Source: JAXGVG01 sp040773965 (lineage in GTDB: Bacteria; Pseudomonadota; Alphaproteobacteria; UBA9219). From it: DNA of 7,205 nucleotides. The stretch covers positions 1 through 7,205 of the forward strand of contig JAXGVG010000100.1 in the NCBI GenBank assembly GCA_040773965.1, in the 5' to 3' direction. The notes beneath the pieces were generated by a model that worked only from the letters and a program-made list of their open reading frames with translations, did not search any database and had not been told where the DNA came from. Positions 5,804 through 7,205 of the stretch are shown here, in pieces (position 1 is the stretch's first letter; every line of letters begins with the position of its first letter). The position numbers and the translations under genes were made by a program.

Positions 5804-6946
5804 GTGACCGGCCGGCTGCAAGAACAGTTCCCGGCATTGTTGGCTTTGGCTCATGACCGAAGCGAAGCCGCTCGTCTGCAACTTGCCGGACAAATCGCCG
5901 ATCTTTTCCTGACCGATTCGCTGCCGTTGAGCGGCCGCGAAGAAGAGCTTGTTAACGAGCTTATCGACGAACTGTTGAAAAATCACAGCCCTGCCGTCCG
6001 GTATGAGCTTTTAAAGAAGTTCGCCGATTCTGCGCGCATGCCGCGCAAAATGGCCGTGAGCCTCGCCTGCGATTCCATCGATATAGCGCGGAGCGTTCTT
6101 TTGACCAGCGAAGCGCTTACCGACGAAGACCTTGTAACGATCGTCGAAACCCAATCGCGCGATCATGCCTGCGCCGTCGCCGCCCGCCGCCGCGTGAACG
6201 AAGCGGTGGCCGACGCCCTTGTCACCACCGGCGACCTGCGCGTTATGCAGACGGTGGCCGAGAACCTTGGCGCCAAATTGTCGCCCAGGGCCGTCGCGAT
6301 TTTGACTGAAGCCGCGCGCCTGACCGCCACCATTCAGAAACCGATCATGGAGCGCCCGGAGTTGACGCTGGAAGCCGCTACGCGCCTTTACTGGTGGGTG
6401 ACTCAGGATTTGCGCCGCGTGGCCTTGCAGCGTTTCGGCATGACCGCCGGACAACTCGACATCGCCCTTGCCAGGGTTATCGAGGAAAAACTGAACGAGC
6501 ATGTTCTGGAAAGATTTGAGCCCGCGGCCATGGAAAGCGTCGCCGTGTGGCTTGAAGAGCGCGGCGCGGTCGAGCCCGGCCTTTTGCCCAAGCTTTTGCG
6601 CATGGGCCATTTCCGCCTTTTCAACATCGTTTTGGGCCGCCTGAGCCAGATGGACGTGACTCTTATCGATTGCATCGTCGAGGAGACGGGCGGCCGCATG
6701 TTCGCCGCGCTTTGCCGCTCGCTGAATATCGACAAGGCAAGCTTCGTTTCCCTTTTCCTGCTGTCGCGCGGCGCGCGCGCCGACGAGCATATCGTCCATC
6801 CGCGCGAACTGAGCCACGCGCTGGCCGCCTTTGACCGCCTGACGATCACCATCGCGCAGGATATGGTGACCAGCTGGCGCACGAACCCCGGTTATGTCCT
6901 CCACCGCGCCGAAGAATCCGGAGGCGAGGAAGCCGTCGAGGCGTAG
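5804..6946 (+). CDS. DUF2336 domain-containing protein
   Basis: A 380-aa all-helical, probably cytoplasmic protein of the DUF2336 family, which is largely restricted to Alphaproteobacteria and has no settled biochemical role. The N-terminal two thirds resemble HEAT-like repeats. Family-like patterns include HSPAVRYELLKKFAD (61-75), LACDSIDIARSVLLTSEALTD (87-107), CAVAARRRVNEAVADALVTTGD (123-144) and VMQTVAENLGAKLSPRAV (147-164). The segment LYWWVTQDLRRVALQRFG (195-212) starts the less conserved C-terminal half, and the tail is acidic. No signal peptide, membrane helix or catalytic motif is visible. The start is GTG at 5804, backed by a near-perfect AGGAGGT (5792-5798) 5 nt upstream. I find no convincing sigma70 promoter; TATATT at 5739-5744 is the best -10. 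Its stop is directly followed by heptamer repeats. Scaffold or regulatory protein-protein binding is the likeliest role, by fold only. Confidence 0.88.
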   Translation: MTGRLQEQFPALLALAHDRSEAARLQLAGQIADLFLTDSLPLSGREEELVNELIDELLKNHSPAVRYELLKKFADSARMPRKMAVSLACDSIDIARSVLLTSEALTDEDLVTIVETQSRDHACAVAARRRVNEAVADALVTTGDLRVMQTVAENLGAKLSPRAVAILTEAARLTATIQKPIMERPELTLEAATRLYWWVTQDLRRVALQRFGMTAGQLDIALARVIEEKLNEHVLERFEPAAMESVAVWLEERGAVEPGLLPKLLRMGHFRLFNIVLGRLSQMDVTLIDCIVEETGGRMFAALCRSLNIDKASFVSLFLLSRGARADEHIVHPRELSHALAAFDRLTITIAQDMVTSWRTNPGYVLHRAEESGGEEAVEA

Positions 6947-6949
6947 GGG

Positions 6950-6991
6950 CTCGGGATTCGGGGCTCGAGGTTCGGGGTTCGGGGTTCGGGG
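6950..6991. repeat. Degenerate 7-bp tandem array (TTCGGGG)
   Basis: Six contiguous 7-bp units: CTCGGGA, TTCGGGG, CTCGAGG, TTCGGGG, TTCGGGG, TTCGGGG. Four are identical. The array begins 3 nt after the DUF2336 stop codon. The unit length is not a multiple of three, so translations in every frame give repetitive Pro/Arg or Gly-rich peptides, and these should not be annotated as genes. This looks like a minisatellite of the heptamer type found scattered in some bacterial genomes. Confidence 0.85.
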
Positions 6992-7006
6992 GAAAGAGAA
7001 TTCTTT

Positions 7007-7069
7007 GCCGGATGCTGACCCCTGAAAGCTGCTCGCTGAATGCTGAATGCCGGATGCTGAATGCCGGCC
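7007..7069. repeat. Second 7-bp tandem array (GCTGAAT-like)
   Basis: Nine contiguous 7-bp units: GCCGGAT, GCTGACC, CCTGAAA, GCTGCTC, GCTGAAT, GCTGAAT, GCCGGAT, GCTGAAT, GCCGGCC. Units 6-7 and 8-9 also show a 14-bp higher period (GCTGAAT plus GCCGG..). The consensus is unrelated to the first array but has the same 7-bp period, and only 15 nt separate the two arrays. Confidence 0.75.
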
Positions 7070-7084
7070 ATGGGTGCCACGGCC
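7066..7084 (+). other. Stem-loop at the end of the second array
   Basis: GGCC-A-TGG, loop GTG, CCA-C-GGCC: seven base pairs interrupted by one A-C mismatch. The stem begins within the last array unit (7063-7069). No T run follows, so it is not a classical intrinsic terminator, although it is the only compact hairpin downstream of the DUF2336 gene and could protect or end that transcript. Confidence 0.3.
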
Positions 7085-7161
7085 CTGAACTCAGGTTAAC
7101 AAGGATTCACAAAAGAGGCGAAGAGTGATTCACTGGCCCTTCTGAAAGGGAGGGCGAGACA

Positions 7162-7205
7162 ATGGAAGGCTTTGAAAAACCGAGGCTTAAGGGTTTATTG
7201 GATCA
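7162..7205 (+). CDS. Probable 5' end of a further gene (partial)
   Basis: An ATG at 7162 opens a frame that stays open to the window edge, 14 complete codons (MEGFEKPRLKGLLD). GGGAGGG (7148-7154) lies 7-8 nt upstream, a good ribosome binding site. The fragment is too short to identify. It has the same orientation as the DUF2336 gene, 215 nt downstream of it and beyond the repeat arrays. A small hairpin, CCCTT-CTGA-AAGGG (7137-7150), overlaps the first Gs of the ribosome binding site. Confidence 0.4.
   Translation, partial: MEGFEKPRLKGLLD

Noticed and set aside
6011..6904. Minus-strand open frame of 297 aa opposite the DUF2336 gene
   Set aside because: It is a shadow of the GC-rich helical-repeat gene on the plus strand, which has a strong ribosome binding site and family patterns.
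6892..7080. Minus-strand ORF of 62 aa across the repeats
   Set aside because: Its repetitive peptide is a by-product of translating the 7-bp arrays, which stay open in several frames.
7084..7095. CCTG-AACT-CAGG as a terminator after the repeats
   Set aside because: The stem is 4 bp with no T run behind it.

Overview
The window looks like a chromosomal stretch of an alphaproteobacterium. The main evidence is the gene order hemC, hemD, a mitofilin/Mic60-like membrane protein, then hemY on the minus strand, followed across a divergent intergenic region by a DUF2336 protein. Both the hem-mitofilin cluster and DUF2336 are typical of Alphaproteobacteria. Genus cannot be fixed from the sequence. 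Coding DNA is moderately GC-rich, and GTG and TTG starts are used.

Layout. Positions 1-110 hold a possible minus-strand terminator. At 111-365 (minus) is a small orphan gene with a good ribosome binding site and its own extended -10 promoter. From 5164 down to 470 (minus) runs a compact five-gene operon: hemC, hemD, the mitofilin-like gene, hemY and a HAD-IB phosphatase. The junctions are a 4-nt overlap, a 7-nt gap, a 1-nt overlap and a 10-nt gap, which implies one transcript with translational coupling. A sigma70-like promoter (TTGGCA, 18 nt, TATCTT) lies just upstream of hemC. Positions 5165-5405 are AT-rich and carry no convincing gene. At 5406-5672 (minus) is a small Pro/Ala-rich hypothetical ORF. 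A divergent AT-rich region follows, with an inverted repeat, a repeated 11-mer and a strong leader hairpin, and then the DUF2336 gene at 5804-6946 (plus). Immediately after its stop come two degenerate 7-bp tandem arrays (6950-6991 and 7007-7069) and a hairpin. The probable start of another plus-strand gene at 7162 runs off the edge.

How the genes relate. HemC and HemD are consecutive cytoplasmic steps that convert porphobilinogen to uroporphyrinogen III, the tetrapyrrole precursor of haem. HemY and the mitofilin-like protein are membrane-anchored and have soluble helical domains. They are conserved partners of hemC/hemD in this class and are thought to serve membrane organisation or haem-related scaffolding rather than catalysis. 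The HAD phosphatase is the last gene of the operon and its substrate is unknown. DUF2336 is a helical-repeat protein of unknown function.

No CRISPR array, transposase, tRNA or rRNA is visible. The least explained parts are the two heptamer arrays, the hairpin before DUF2336, and the 5400-5800 region, where ORFs compete on opposite strands.
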